Source: Gammaproteobacteria bacterium (lineage in GTDB: Bacteria; Pseudomonadota; Gammaproteobacteria; GCA-001735895). From it: DNA of 39,227 nucleotides. The stretch spans positions 1 through 39,227 of the forward strand of contig JABHSO010000177.1 in the NCBI GenBank assembly GCA_018669845.1. Direction: 5' to 3'. Made by a program: the position numbers and the translations under genes. Below, piece by piece: positions 18,759-27,221 of the stretch (its first letter is position 1; each line of letters starts with the position of its first letter). A model generated the notes under the pieces. That model saw only the letters and a program-made list of their open reading frames with translations. It was not told the DNA's origin and did no database searches.

Positions 18759-18946
18759 TTCACCATGAAGGCACGAAGTCCACGAAGAGAAACAAATATT
18801 GTAAAAGATAACCGGGTAAATTGATTATTTTAACCATTTTGAAAAAACATATTGCCTTTCAATGATAAACCTTCGTGTACTTCGTGCCTCGACAATTGCT
18901 CCTGCATTGTTCTACCTACGGGCATCCTGCCCTGGTTCGTGGTGAA
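18759..18946. repeat. MITE-like inverted-repeat element with split right arm
   Basis: The left arm at 18759-18787 reads TTCACCATGAAGG, then CACGAAG units. The right arm is its reverse complement but is interrupted: CTTCGTGTACTTCGTGCC at 18871-18888 and TTCGTGGTGAA at 18936-18946 are separated by 47 bases. These 47 bases contain a small hairpin, GGGCA/TGCCC at 18920-18932. The core of about 83 bases has no open frame. Arms of CACGAAG-type repeats are typical of scattered intergenic elements in gammaproteobacteria. Confidence 0.65.
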
Positions 18947-18999
18947 AAATTCTTTAAAGCGATCTAATATTAAAACTTGCTGAGTCGATACATAATTTT

Positions 19000-20568
19000 T
19001 TATATATTGGAATCAGCAAATGATGCTTTACGTTTTTCCATATAACTTAACAAAGCTTCATCTATAGCAGGGTCTAGTAGAGGAGGCTGATATTCATCCA
19101 GGGTTTTTTTCCATTTTATATTAGCTCGCTGTGACTGGTCTAAACTGCCTTCAGATGACCATTGCTCAAAACTGTTATTGTCTGCCAATGGAGAACGATA
19201 AAAGGCTGTTTTGAAATTAACCTGAGTATGGGCGCAGCCGAGGAAGTGATTGCCGGGACCGACTTCTCTAATCGCATCCAGCGCCTGACCATTTTCACTT
19301 AGGTCAATGCCTTTCAATAGAGTTCCCATCATGCTGGCCTGGTCAGCATCGATCATAAATTTTTCATAACCCATGCTAAGACCACCTTCCAGCCAACCAG
19401 CAGTATGTAGCACAAAGTTTACTCCAGCCATCGCGGTTGGAATGAGTGTATTGGCCGATTCACTGGCAGCCTGAGCATCCACAACTTTTGATCCACATAA
19501 GCTGCCTCCTGAGCGGAAGGGTACTCCAAGTCGTCGAGCCAGGGATGCCATCACATATAGTACTAATGCGGGTTCTGGCGTTCCAAAAGTCGGGGCACCT
19601 GATTGCATCGAGATTGAACTGGCGAAACTTCCGAAAATAACAGGAGCACCCGGGTTAACTAACTGTACAAAAGCCATTCCGGCTAAAGCTTCTGCCAGAG
19701 ATTGAGCGGCAGTGCCTGCAATGGTGACAGGGGACATTGCACCCGCCAGAATAAAGGGAGTAATGATACAGGCCTGATTATTACGGGCATAGATCTTGGC
19801 TGCCCCAAGCATGGTGCTGTCAAAGGTTAAAGGAGAGTTTGCATTGATCAGACTGGTTGTTATTGTTTTAGGTTTGCCGGTTTCTGTATCTATATAGTTT
19901 TCACCCATCATTATTTTTGACATTGCTACGGTATCTTCGGCACGTTCCGGTGTTGTTACCGATCCCATGAAACATTTGTCTGAATATTTAATATGACTGT
20001 AAAGCATATCGAAATGACGTTTATTAACCGGTAGATCAACCGGTTCACAAATGGTGCCACCTGATAAATGTAAGCCTGGAGATGAGTACGCCAGCTTTAC
20101 AAAATTCTGAAAGTCTTCAATAGTTGCATAGCGACGGCCTTTATCTCTATCGTAAACAAATGGGCTACCGTAAGCAGGTGCAAAAACAGTATTTTTCCCA
20201 CCAATACGAATATTACGCGCCGGGTTTCGAGAGTGTTGGGTATATTCTCGTGGTGCAGATGCCTGGATGATTGAGCGGCACATGCCTCTGGGGAAACGCA
20301 CTCTCTCTCCTTTAACATCAGCTCCAGCATCTTTCCATATTTGCAACGCTTCGCTATCATCTCGAAACTCAATGCCAATTTCACTTAAAATTGTTTCGGC
20401 ATTACTTTCTATAAGCTCCAGACCTTCCTCATCCAGTACCTCGTAATAAGGAATATTTCTAGTAATGTAAGGTGCGGAAATGGTGGGCGTATTTTCAGCC
20501 GCTGTTTTTCTACCGCTCCTTCCTCTGCGACTTTGTCTTTTACGTACGGGTTCTTCTAATCCGCTCAT
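19000..20568 (-). CDS. MttB-family (trimethylamine methyltransferase superfamily) protein, copy 2
   Basis: The 522-residue protein is a paralogue of the protein at 10345-11889, with the same layout: basic N-terminus (KRQSRRGRSGRK), TIM-barrel, and the signatures HTAGWLEGGLSMGYEKF and DAIREVGPGNHFLGCAHTQ. No amber codon lies in frame, so it is a non-pyrrolysine member, probably acting on a quaternary amine. GTGAG eight bases before the ATG at 20568 supports the start. It stands alone on the minus strand, divergent from the second FAD/GcvT dehydrogenase, so the two likely share a control region. Whether its substrate differs from copy 1 is not readable. Confidence 0.85.
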   Translation of the reverse strand: MSGLEEPVRKRQSRRGRSGRKTAAENTPTISAPYITRNIPYYEVLDEEGLELIESNAETILSEIGIEFRDDSEALQIWKDAGADVKGERVRFPRGMCRSIIQASAPREYTQHSRNPARNIRIGGKNTVFAPAYGSPFVYDRDKGRRYATIEDFQNFVKLAYSSPGLHLSGGTICEPVDLPVNKRHFDMLYSHIKYSDKCFMGSVTTPERAEDTVAMSKIMMGENYIDTETGKPKTITTSLINANSPLTFDSTMLGAAKIYARNNQACIITPFILAGAMSPVTIAGTAAQSLAEALAGMAFVQLVNPGAPVIFGSFASSISMQSGAPTFGTPEPALVLYVMASLARRLGVPFRSGGSLCGSKVVDAQAASESANTLIPTAMAGVNFVLHTAGWLEGGLSMGYEKFMIDADQASMMGTLLKGIDLSENGQALDAIREVGPGNHFLGCAHTQVNFKTAFYRSPLADNNSFEQWSSEGSLDQSQRANIKWKKTLDEYQPPLLDPAIDEALLSYMEKRKASFADSNI

Positions 20569-20721
20569 TATTTATACTCACTAATAAAGTTTATTACTTA
20601 TGTCACAGGGTTAATAGAGTTGAAATTAACTTTTTTGAGTATGCTGGGCAGGTTCCTCTGTGGCTGATCTATGAGCGACTTTTAAGTATTTCAAAACGCC
20701 ATAAATGGAAGAATACAGTGT

Positions 20722-20750
20722 GACGCAAATGGATAGTTTGCAGTCGCAAA
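20722..20750. promoter_or_regulatory. Direct and inverted repeat, candidate regulator site
   Basis: GACGCAAA at 20722-20729 and GTCGCAAA at 20743-20750 are near-identical half-sites 21 bases apart, two helical turns, a spacing typical of AraC-family dimers. A GCAAA/TTTGC dyad at 20725-20741 overlaps them. They sit between the divergent mttB copy 2 and dehydrogenase copy 2. Assigning them to the nearby AraC-family regulator is inference. Confidence 0.3.
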
Positions 20751-20802
20751 GGGATGGGTTGGGGTTTTATTGCAGGATATACTGAAACCTGTTATCCCTC
20801 TA

Positions 20803-20831
20803 TTGACTGGATCTTTAATATGCAGTGTAAG
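20803..20831 (+). promoter_or_regulatory. Possible sigma-70 promoter of dehydrogenase copy 2
   Basis: TTGACT at 20803-20808 is followed after 17 bases by TGTAAG at 20826-20831, a weak -10. The start codon is 39 bases further on. The repeat at 20722-20750 lies upstream, in an activator position. The rest of the 301-base intergenic region shows nothing else I can name. Confidence 0.3.
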
Positions 20832-20869
20832 CCCTTGATTTATAAGCCCCTCTGGAGTACTGAATAATT

Positions 20870-23383
20870 ATGAAAACTACTGCAAAAGTTGTCGTTATTG
20901 GTGGTGGAGTTGTTGGTGCAGGTACTTTATATCATTTGGCTAAAAAGGGCTGGACTGATGTCGTTTTGGTTGAACGTAAAGAGTTGACCTCTGGTTCAAC
21001 CTGGCATGCTGCAGGTTTATTACCGCTGTTTAACATGAGTTACTCGGTGGGAAAGTTGCATCAATACTCGGTAAAGTTTTATCAGGAACTGGAACAGGAA
21101 ACGGGACAAAGTGTCGGTTTTAGCAAGGTCAGTAATATCCGTCTGGCTAACTGCGATTATCGTATGGATGAATATAAATTCTATAGCGGTGTTGCCAAAA
21201 CAGTGGGTGTTGATGTTAAATTTTTAACCCCGGATGATGTTAAGGAAATCTGGCCGTTATGTAACACCGAAGGCCTGGTTGGTGCAATCCAGCATCCTCA
21301 GGATGGTTATATACAATCTGCCGATTTGACTCAGGCAATGGCTAAAGGAGCCAGAGATCTTGGTTCTGAGATTTATCGTTACACCACGGTTACAGCGTTA
21401 GAACAACAACCAGATGATAGCTGGGTGGTTAAGACTGACAAAGGTGATATTCACTGTGAGCACGTTGTTTCATGTACTGGTAATTACGCGCGTAAAACGG
21501 GTGAAATGGTAGGACTGGATATCCCGGTTATTCCCGTTGAACATCAGTTTATAGTGACCGAACCACATCCTGAGATTCAGGCTCGACATGAACGTGGTGA
21601 CCCCGAGATGGGCGTGCTGCGTGAATCAGATGCTGGTTATTACATGCGAGAGGAAGCAGGTGGTTTATTGCTGGGTCCCTATGAAAAGGGAGCTCCCTGC
21701 TGCTATGTGGATGGCCCCTCAGATGATTGTGAATATGAGCTTTTTAATGAGGACCTGGATCGCTTAATGCCGCATATCGAAGCCTGTATTAATCGCGTGC
21801 CTGCATTTGGCGAAGTGGGTGTGAAAACAGTTTATAACGGTGCCATAGCCTACACCCCTGATGGTAACCCTATAGTAGGGCCTGCGCCGGGGCTGAAAAA
21901 CTTCTGGTTGAATGAAGGTCATAGTTTTGGAATCACTGCGTCTGGTGGTGCTGGTTGGCAGCTTGCCGAGTGGATTATTGATGGTGAGCCAACAGTCGAT
22001 ATGATGGGTGCAGATCCACGACGTTTTGGACCTTATGCATCTCGTGGTTATTTGCGTACTAAAAACGAAGAGACTTATGCTAACGTTTTTACCACGCATT
22101 ATCCCGATGAAGAACGCCCGGCAGCTCGACCTTTAAAAACAGCACCCTGTTACGACCGTATGAAAGCACTGGGTGCGGTATTTGGAACAGTTTATGGTTG
22201 GGAACGTCCTAACTGGTTTGCCCCGAAGGATTATCAGTTGAATGAAGCCGAGTTGGCCCAGGCAGATGTACTGCTCAATGATAACCATTCAAAAGCACTG
22301 GACGATGGACGGGTAGTTGAAAAGAATTCTTTCCGGCGCTCAAATTATTTTGATTTTGTAGGTCAGGAATGTTTGCATGTTACCAGCAAGGTGGGTGTGC
22401 TGGATATGTCTGCTTTCGCCAAGTGTATTGTGAACGGCCCAGGTGCAGAAGCCTGGCTGGAATATATTTTAGCTAACCGCATACCGAAGAAAATTGGTCG
22501 CATAGGTCTGTGTCATATGCTGTCCTTACATGGTGGAGTTAGAGCTGAATTCACTGTCTACAAAACTGGACCGCAGTCCTATTTCCTGGTTTTTGCAGGA
22601 GCTTTTGAAACCCACGATTTTGATTATCTGTCCAAATTGAAACCCACCGATGGCAGTGTAGAGTTACAGAAAATAACCACTCAACAAGGCGTGTTAGTGG
22701 TAGCTGGCCCCAGATCAAGAGAGCTGTTACAGAAGTTAACAGACACGGATCTTTCCAATACTGCATTCCCATGGCTTACCGGCCAGTTTATCAATGTAGG
22801 ATATGCACAGGCTCATGCTTTACGAGTGAATTTTGTCGGTGAACAGGGTTGGGAACTACATCATCCGATTGAAATGCAGAATTATATTTTTGATCAAATT
22901 ATGCAGGCAGGAGAGGAATTTGATATTAAACCCTTTGGTATTCGTGCCATGGATTCAATGCGACTGGAGAAGTCCTACCGCTTAATTTCACGCGAGATGT
23001 CAATCGAATACTCTGCATTAGAGTCTGGTTTAAAGCGGTTCGTGCGACTTGATAAAGAGTGTGACTTTATCGGTAAAAAAGCTCTCACTGAGTGGCAGCA
23101 GCGTGGTTTTATAAATACATTTGTTACGTTAGAAGTTCATGGTGTTACTGATGCCGATGCTCGTGGATCGGAAGCCATTTACTGTGCAGGACAGTTGGTT
23201 GGGCGGGCAACTTCTGGTGGTTATGGCTGGCGCACTAAAAAGTCTCTGGCACTAGGTTTAGTTGAGAACAAATATGCCGAGATTGGAACTGAGCTTGAGA
23301 TAGAAATTCTGGGTGAACTGTATAAAACGACGGTGATTGAAGAATCACCCTTTGATCCCGGCAATGAATGTTTACGTTCGTGA
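20870..23383 (+). CDS. FAD-dependent dehydrogenase with GcvT domain (dimethylglycine/sarcosine dehydrogenase family), copy 2
   Basis: The 837-residue protein has an FAD-binding DAO domain (about 1-380; GGGVVG at 11-16), a linker, and C-terminal GcvT domains (about 430-830). His46 in SGSTWHAAG matches the covalent-FAD histidine of dimethylglycine dehydrogenase. It is a paralogue of the protein at 6454-9006, with clearly diverged middle sections and an extra stretch around residues 455-480. Its place 43 bases upstream of etfB and etfA makes ETF the evident electron acceptor. Dimethylglycine oxidation to sarcosine, feeding the soxBDAG enzyme, is the simplest role. Confidence 0.88.
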   Translation: MKTTAKVVVIGGGVVGAGTLYHLAKKGWTDVVLVERKELTSGSTWHAAGLLPLFNMSYSVGKLHQYSVKFYQELEQETGQSVGFSKVSNIRLANCDYRMDEYKFYSGVAKTVGVDVKFLTPDDVKEIWPLCNTEGLVGAIQHPQDGYIQSADLTQAMAKGARDLGSEIYRYTTVTALEQQPDDSWVVKTDKGDIHCEHVVSCTGNYARKTGEMVGLDIPVIPVEHQFIVTEPHPEIQARHERGDPEMGVLRESDAGYYMREEAGGLLLGPYEKGAPCCYVDGPSDDCEYELFNEDLDRLMPHIEACINRVPAFGEVGVKTVYNGAIAYTPDGNPIVGPAPGLKNFWLNEGHSFGITASGGAGWQLAEWIIDGEPTVDMMGADPRRFGPYASRGYLRTKNEETYANVFTTHYPDEERPAARPLKTAPCYDRMKALGAVFGTVYGWERPNWFAPKDYQLNEAELAQADVLLNDNHSKALDDGRVVEKNSFRRSNYFDFVGQECLHVTSKVGVLDMSAFAKCIVNGPGAEAWLEYILANRIPKKIGRIGLCHMLSLHGGVRAEFTVYKTGPQSYFLVFAGAFETHDFDYLSKLKPTDGSVELQKITTQQGVLVVAGPRSRELLQKLTDTDLSNTAFPWLTGQFINVGYAQAHALRVNFVGEQGWELHHPIEMQNYIFDQIMQAGEEFDIKPFGIRAMDSMRLEKSYRLISREMSIEYSALESGLKRFVRLDKECDFIGKKALTEWQQRGFINTFVTLEVHGVTDADARGSEAIYCAGQLVGRATSGGYGWRTKKSLALGLVENKYAEIGTELEIEILGELYKTTVIEESPFDPGNECLRS

Positions 23384-23426
23384 TTTTCCACTGAGCCATG
23401 ATAATTAACAAAATAGAGATTGTTAG

Positions 23427-24176
23427 ATGAAAGTATTAGTTGGTGTTAAACGAGTTCTTGATCCTCAGGTAAAAGCCAGAGTAAAAGCAGACGGCTCTGG
23501 TATGGATTTGACGAATGCAAAAATGTCGATGAATCCCTTCGATGAAAATGCGGTTGAAGAAGCATTACGGTTAAAAGAAGCCGGATTAGTGGATGAAATA
23601 GTTAGCGTTTCTATTGGCCCGGAAAAAGCCCAGGAAAGCCTGCGCCAGTCACTGGCGATGGGTGTCGATCGCTCAATTCATATAATCACAGATGATGAAC
23701 TTGAACCATTAGCTATTGCTAAAATTCTAAAAACTCAGGTTGAAAAAGAGAGCCCCGGCCTGGTGTTAGTCGGTAAACAGGCGATAGATGATGATTCAAA
23801 TCAAACCGGGCAAATGCTGTCTGCTTTATTAGGCTGGTCACAAAGCACCTTTACTTCGAAACTCGAGTTGGACACAGATTTTGCTACTACCACGCGGGAG
23901 ATTGATGGTGGGCTGGAAACAATTACTATAAAAATGCCAGCCGTTATTACAGTTGATTTACGTTTGAATGAACCACGTTATGCCACTCTCCCAAATGTAA
24001 TGAAAGCCAGGAAAAAACCAATGGAAAAAATTAAGCTGGAAGATTTAGCGCTGGATATTTCTACCCGTTTGACTATTTTAGAAACCATGGAATCTGAAGC
24101 TCGAAGTGCAGGGGTGATCGTTAATGATGTTGCTGAGTTAGTTGATAAATTGAAAAATGAAGCAGGAGTGATTTAA
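23427..24176 (+). CDS. etfB: Electron transfer flavoprotein subunit beta
   Basis: The 249-residue protein has the EtfB start MKVLVGVKRVLDP, the NPFDENAVEEALRL segment and the AMP-binding GKQAIDDDSNQTGQMLSALLG loop. It pairs with the subunit encoded 2 bases downstream. Together they carry electrons from the upstream dehydrogenase to ETF-ubiquinone oxidoreductase. The position right after a dimethylglycine-dehydrogenase-like gene suggests a dedicated ETF rather than the housekeeping fatty-acid one. Confidence 0.93.
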   Translation: MKVLVGVKRVLDPQVKARVKADGSGMDLTNAKMSMNPFDENAVEEALRLKEAGLVDEIVSVSIGPEKAQESLRQSLAMGVDRSIHIITDDELEPLAIAKILKTQVEKESPGLVLVGKQAIDDDSNQTGQMLSALLGWSQSTFTSKLELDTDFATTTREIDGGLETITIKMPAVITVDLRLNEPRYATLPNVMKARKKPMEKIKLEDLALDISTRLTILETMESEARSAGVIVNDVAELVDKLKNEAGVI

Positions 24177-24178
24177 CC

Positions 24179-25123
24179 ATGACTATTCTAGTAATAGCAG
24201 AGCATAATAACAAAACTCTGGCACCAGCTTCTCTGAATTGCATATCGGCTGCACTGCAACTAGCTCAGCATGTCGATTGTGGTATTGACATTTTAGTCGC
24301 AGGCAATGACTGTAATGATGTGGTGCAAAGCTGTAGTAAAATTAATGGAATTGCCAGAGTTTTATCGGCAAACTGTGATTCACTAAAAGATCACTTAGCC
24401 GAAAATATGGCAAATCAGGTTGTTGCTCTGGCGACTGGTTACAGCCATGTTTTAGCACCAGCAACAACCTTTGGTAAAAACTTCATGCCCCGCGCTTCTG
24501 CATTGCTGGATATGGCACAGATATCTGAAATAAAAGCAGTTGTCTCCAGTGATACATTTATACGCCCAATTTATGCTGGAAATGCCCTGGTCAAATTACA
24601 GTCCAGTGATGATATAAAAATGATCACAGTGCGTACGACAGCATTTGAATCAGCCGAAAGCGGGGAGGGCACTGCCACTATTGAGGTTATAGATGCCGTT
24701 ACAGATAGTGGACTTTCTACATTTGTTAAACAGCAAATATCAGAATCGGAAAGACCCGAATTAACTTCAGCTAAAATTATATTATCTGGCGGAAGGGGTT
24801 TAAAGGATGGGAAAAACTTTGAATTGCTATATGCCGTTGCCGACAAATTATCAGCAGCCGTTGGGGCCTCAAGAGCTGCCGTCGATGCAGGGTATGTGCC
24901 TAATGAATATCAAGTTGGACAAACTGGAAAAGTTGTAGCTCCTGATTTATATATCGCTGTGGGCATTTCAGGTGCAATACAACATCTTGCCGGTATGAAA
25001 GATAGCAAAGTAATTGTGGCAATAAATACTGATAGTGAAGCTCCCATATTTCAGGTAGCCGATTATGGACTTGTCGCTGATTTATTTGATGTTTTACCCG
25101 AGATGGCAAAAATTCTTGACTGA
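24179..25123 (+). CDS. etfA: Electron transfer flavoprotein subunit alpha
   Basis: The 314-residue protein has the usual N-terminal domain and the C-terminal FAD-binding domain with LSGGRGLKDGKNF (about 200-212), ASRAAVDAGYVP, QVGQTGKVVAPDLYIAVGISGAIQHLAGM and the closing FQVADYGLVADLFDVLP segment. The length is normal. The ATG is 2 bases after the etfB stop, with AGGAG ten bases upstream, so the two are translated together. Confidence 0.93.
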   Translation: MTILVIAEHNNKTLAPASLNCISAALQLAQHVDCGIDILVAGNDCNDVVQSCSKINGIARVLSANCDSLKDHLAENMANQVVALATGYSHVLAPATTFGKNFMPRASALLDMAQISEIKAVVSSDTFIRPIYAGNALVKLQSSDDIKMITVRTTAFESAESGEGTATIEVIDAVTDSGLSTFVKQQISESERPELTSAKIILSGGRGLKDGKNFELLYAVADKLSAAVGASRAAVDAGYVPNEYQVGQTGKVVAPDLYIAVGISGAIQHLAGMKDSKVIVAINTDSEAPIFQVADYGLVADLFDVLPEMAKILD

Positions 25124-25182
25124 TATATTACTGATTTAAATTCAATGATGTATTTAATGAGTTTTTGACAAAGGAAATAGAA

Positions 25183-25710
25183 ATGTCCAAATCCATAGTA
25201 ATAACATTAATTGGTGAAGACCGGCCCGGTATAGTTGAATCTATTTCAAGCATTATTACCCAGTATAAGGGTGAATGGGTTGATAGCAGGATGGCTAATT
25301 TATCAGGAAGATTCACTGGGATTCTGCGAATTAACTTTCCTTACAAAGAAGTAGACAGGGCTGTTTCTCATTTAAAACTTAACCCCATAGACGGTATTAA
25401 TTTACAGGTTGAAGAAGTAAATGATGCTTATGAGAATGTGAGAGGTAAATGCTTTAAATTTGAACTCATTGGGCAGGACAGGCCAGGAATTGTGCATCGG
25501 GTTTCATCGGTAATAGTGAATAATGGTGCCACGGTAGATGCCTTTGAAAGTGAAGTAATTGAAGCCTCGATGTCAGGTGAAAAGCTATTTAAATCTAATA
25601 TTACTATTTGCCTGGAAGAAGATCGTAATATTGATGAGCTGTGTACACTTTTAGAAGAACTGGAAAATGAGTTAATGGTTGATATTACTTCAACCCCGTT
25701 ATCTCTATAG
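25183..25710 (+). CDS. GcvR-like protein with two ACT domains
   Basis: The 175-residue protein carries two ACT domains: residues about 5-80 (ITLIGEDRPGIVESISSII) and about 90-170 (FELIGQDRPGIVHRVSSVI). This is the layout of GcvR, the glycine-cleavage accessory repressor that senses glycine. I chose the ATG at 25183, preceded by AAGGAAATAGA; a TTG at 25165 is also in frame. It follows etfA by 59 bases on the same strand. Since the pathway ends in glycine, a glycine-sensing control protein fits. No DNA-binding domain is present, so it would act through a partner. Confidence 0.8.
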   Translation: MSKSIVITLIGEDRPGIVESISSIITQYKGEWVDSRMANLSGRFTGILRINFPYKEVDRAVSHLKLNPIDGINLQVEEVNDAYENVRGKCFKFELIGQDRPGIVHRVSSVIVNNGATVDAFESEVIEASMSGEKLFKSNITICLEEDRNIDELCTLLEELENELMVDITSTPLSL

Positions 25711-26063
25711 CTAAGAACTCTTACTAAAATAATGCAGGACGCGGCCTAAGGTAAAAACAGGCATATATCCGTAATAATGTTATTTTAATGGATTAAATCA
25801 CGCAATATAACAGTTCAATTAATTATTAAGTATTCACTGTAATTCATTGAATATGCAGTATATAGCTTTAGTGATTAGTTTTTATACAAGTTGTAAAGAG
25901 TAACACTGAAAGAATCGTGTACGAATTAATTTAAACACCAAAATTTGTCTTAAGAGGCATAAAGGTGAAAGGAGAAGGATTGAATAATTACCAGTTATTT
26001 CTTGTAGAGATTTTTAAAATAGGACATATTTAAAAAATCAGGCTTTAATGAAATTTTAATAAG
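25711..26063. other. AT-rich intergenic region between the two functional modules
   Basis: These 353 bases separate the betaine module from the cytochrome/sensor module. They must contain the promoter of the cytochrome operon, but no convincing promoter, terminator hairpin or RNA was recognised. A 17-codon frame at 25980-26033 behind a GGAGAAGGA stretch is too short to call. Confidence 0.4.
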
Positions 26064-27221
26064 GTGAATTTTTTAATAACTAAATGGTTCAAACAGGAGG
26101 CTAAAAAACTTTTTGGACAATCCATTGCTATTTTAAAAATATACAGTCTGTTATGTATAGTCTCAGTTGTTCAGGCAGAAAGTGATTACTGGTCGGTTCC
26201 CATCGTATCAAACACAGCTGATAAATTAGATAGTAATCTACTGATAGATTCCTTACTACCTGAGTCATGTGGCCTATGCCATATTCCTCAGTTTGAGCAA
26301 TGGAAAACATCATTGCATGCCCATGCCGCTGGTTCTGGAGTCCTGGGGCAGTTGCCTCTCTTTGATCAGCAAACTAGCATTGATTGCCTTAATTGCCATG
26401 CTCCAAGAATTGAGCAGCAGAAATCTTTGTTATCCGGTAAAACAACCCCTCAACATGGTGTTGACTGTGCAAGTTGTCATATTCGTCATCAACAAAGTTA
26501 TGGTCCCAGACCCATACAAATAACACCTCACGGTAAGTTAACTGAAGAACCTTTGTTTAAAGAGTCATTATTTTGTGGAAGTTGTCACCAGTTTGGAGAG
26601 GATGCAATTTTAGTCAACGGGAAGCCGTTGGAAAACACACTGGAGGAATGGAAAACGAGCCGTTATGCGGCTGAAAAGAAAACCTGCCAGGCTTGTCATA
26701 TGCCTGATAAGGCACATACTTTTAAAGGTGTTCATGATCCTGATTTTGTGCGTACAAGTTTATCCGTTGAAGCGATACGAACTAATTCAACCTTAACCAT
26801 CACACTCACAAATCAAGGTGCTGGTCATGCATTACCTACTTATATAACACCTCGTTTACGAATAATATGGATAGGAGATGATGGTAATCACCAGGTAATG
26901 ACGGTGATACAAAGAAAAATGGACTGGAAATCTGAAACAGGCTGGTCAGAATTATTTGATACTCGCCTGATGCCTGATGAAATAAGAAACATAATCACCA
27001 CTCTTACAATAAATAACTCAGGGTATATCGAAGTCTGGGTTGATCCAGATGCTGACTACTATGATCGTGTTTATCCTGCTATTCTTGAAGCTATGAGTGA
27101 AGAATCTGCACCCGATACAGCAATAAATCAAATTGAAGAAGCTATGGATGCGGCCTCGAAATCAAGCTATCGGCTGCTGCAACTACGTTGTGAAACAGGG
27201 GTGAAACGTGAATGCCTGTAG
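26064..27221 (+). CDS. Periplasmic five-haem cytochrome c
   Basis: The 385-residue protein has an N-terminal signal or anchor segment (about 17-38, ending VVQA) and five CxxCH haem sites at residues 69-73, 108-112, 135-139, 171-175 and 208-212. Beyond residue 225 is a beta-rich domain with the TITLTNQGAGHALPT segment seen in multihaem cytochromes of the c554-like class. The start is a GTG at 26064. Its end overlaps the PhnD-like gene by 14 bases, tying a redox protein to a ligand-binding protein and a two-component system. It may be the electron carrier or redox sensor of the module, or an enzyme. The redox partner is not identified. Confidence 0.85.
   Translation: MNFLITKWFKQEAKKLFGQSIAILKIYSLLCIVSVVQAESDYWSVPIVSNTADKLDSNLLIDSLLPESCGLCHIPQFEQWKTSLHAHAAGSGVLGQLPLFDQQTSIDCLNCHAPRIEQQKSLLSGKTTPQHGVDCASCHIRHQQSYGPRPIQITPHGKLTEEPLFKESLFCGSCHQFGEDAILVNGKPLENTLEEWKTSRYAAEKKTCQACHMPDKAHTFKGVHDPDFVRTSLSVEAIRTNSTLTITLTNQGAGHALPTYITPRLRIIWIGDDGNHQVMTVIQRKMDWKSETGWSELFDTRLMPDEIRNIITTLTINNSGYIEVWVDPDADYYDRVYPAILEAMSEESAPDTAINQIEEAMDAASKSSYRLLQLRCETGVKRECL

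Noticed and set aside
25789..25804. A GG/GC pair with -24/-12 spacing upstream of the cytochrome gene.
   Set aside because: Only the GG and GC dinucleotides match; the rest of the consensus (CA after GG, TT before GC) is lost.
25980..26033. A 17-codon frame with a strong purine-rich Shine-Dalgarno ahead of the cytochrome gene, a possible leader peptide.
   Set aside because: The start would be TTG, there is no codon run or terminator to suggest attenuation, and AT-rich DNA gives such frames often.
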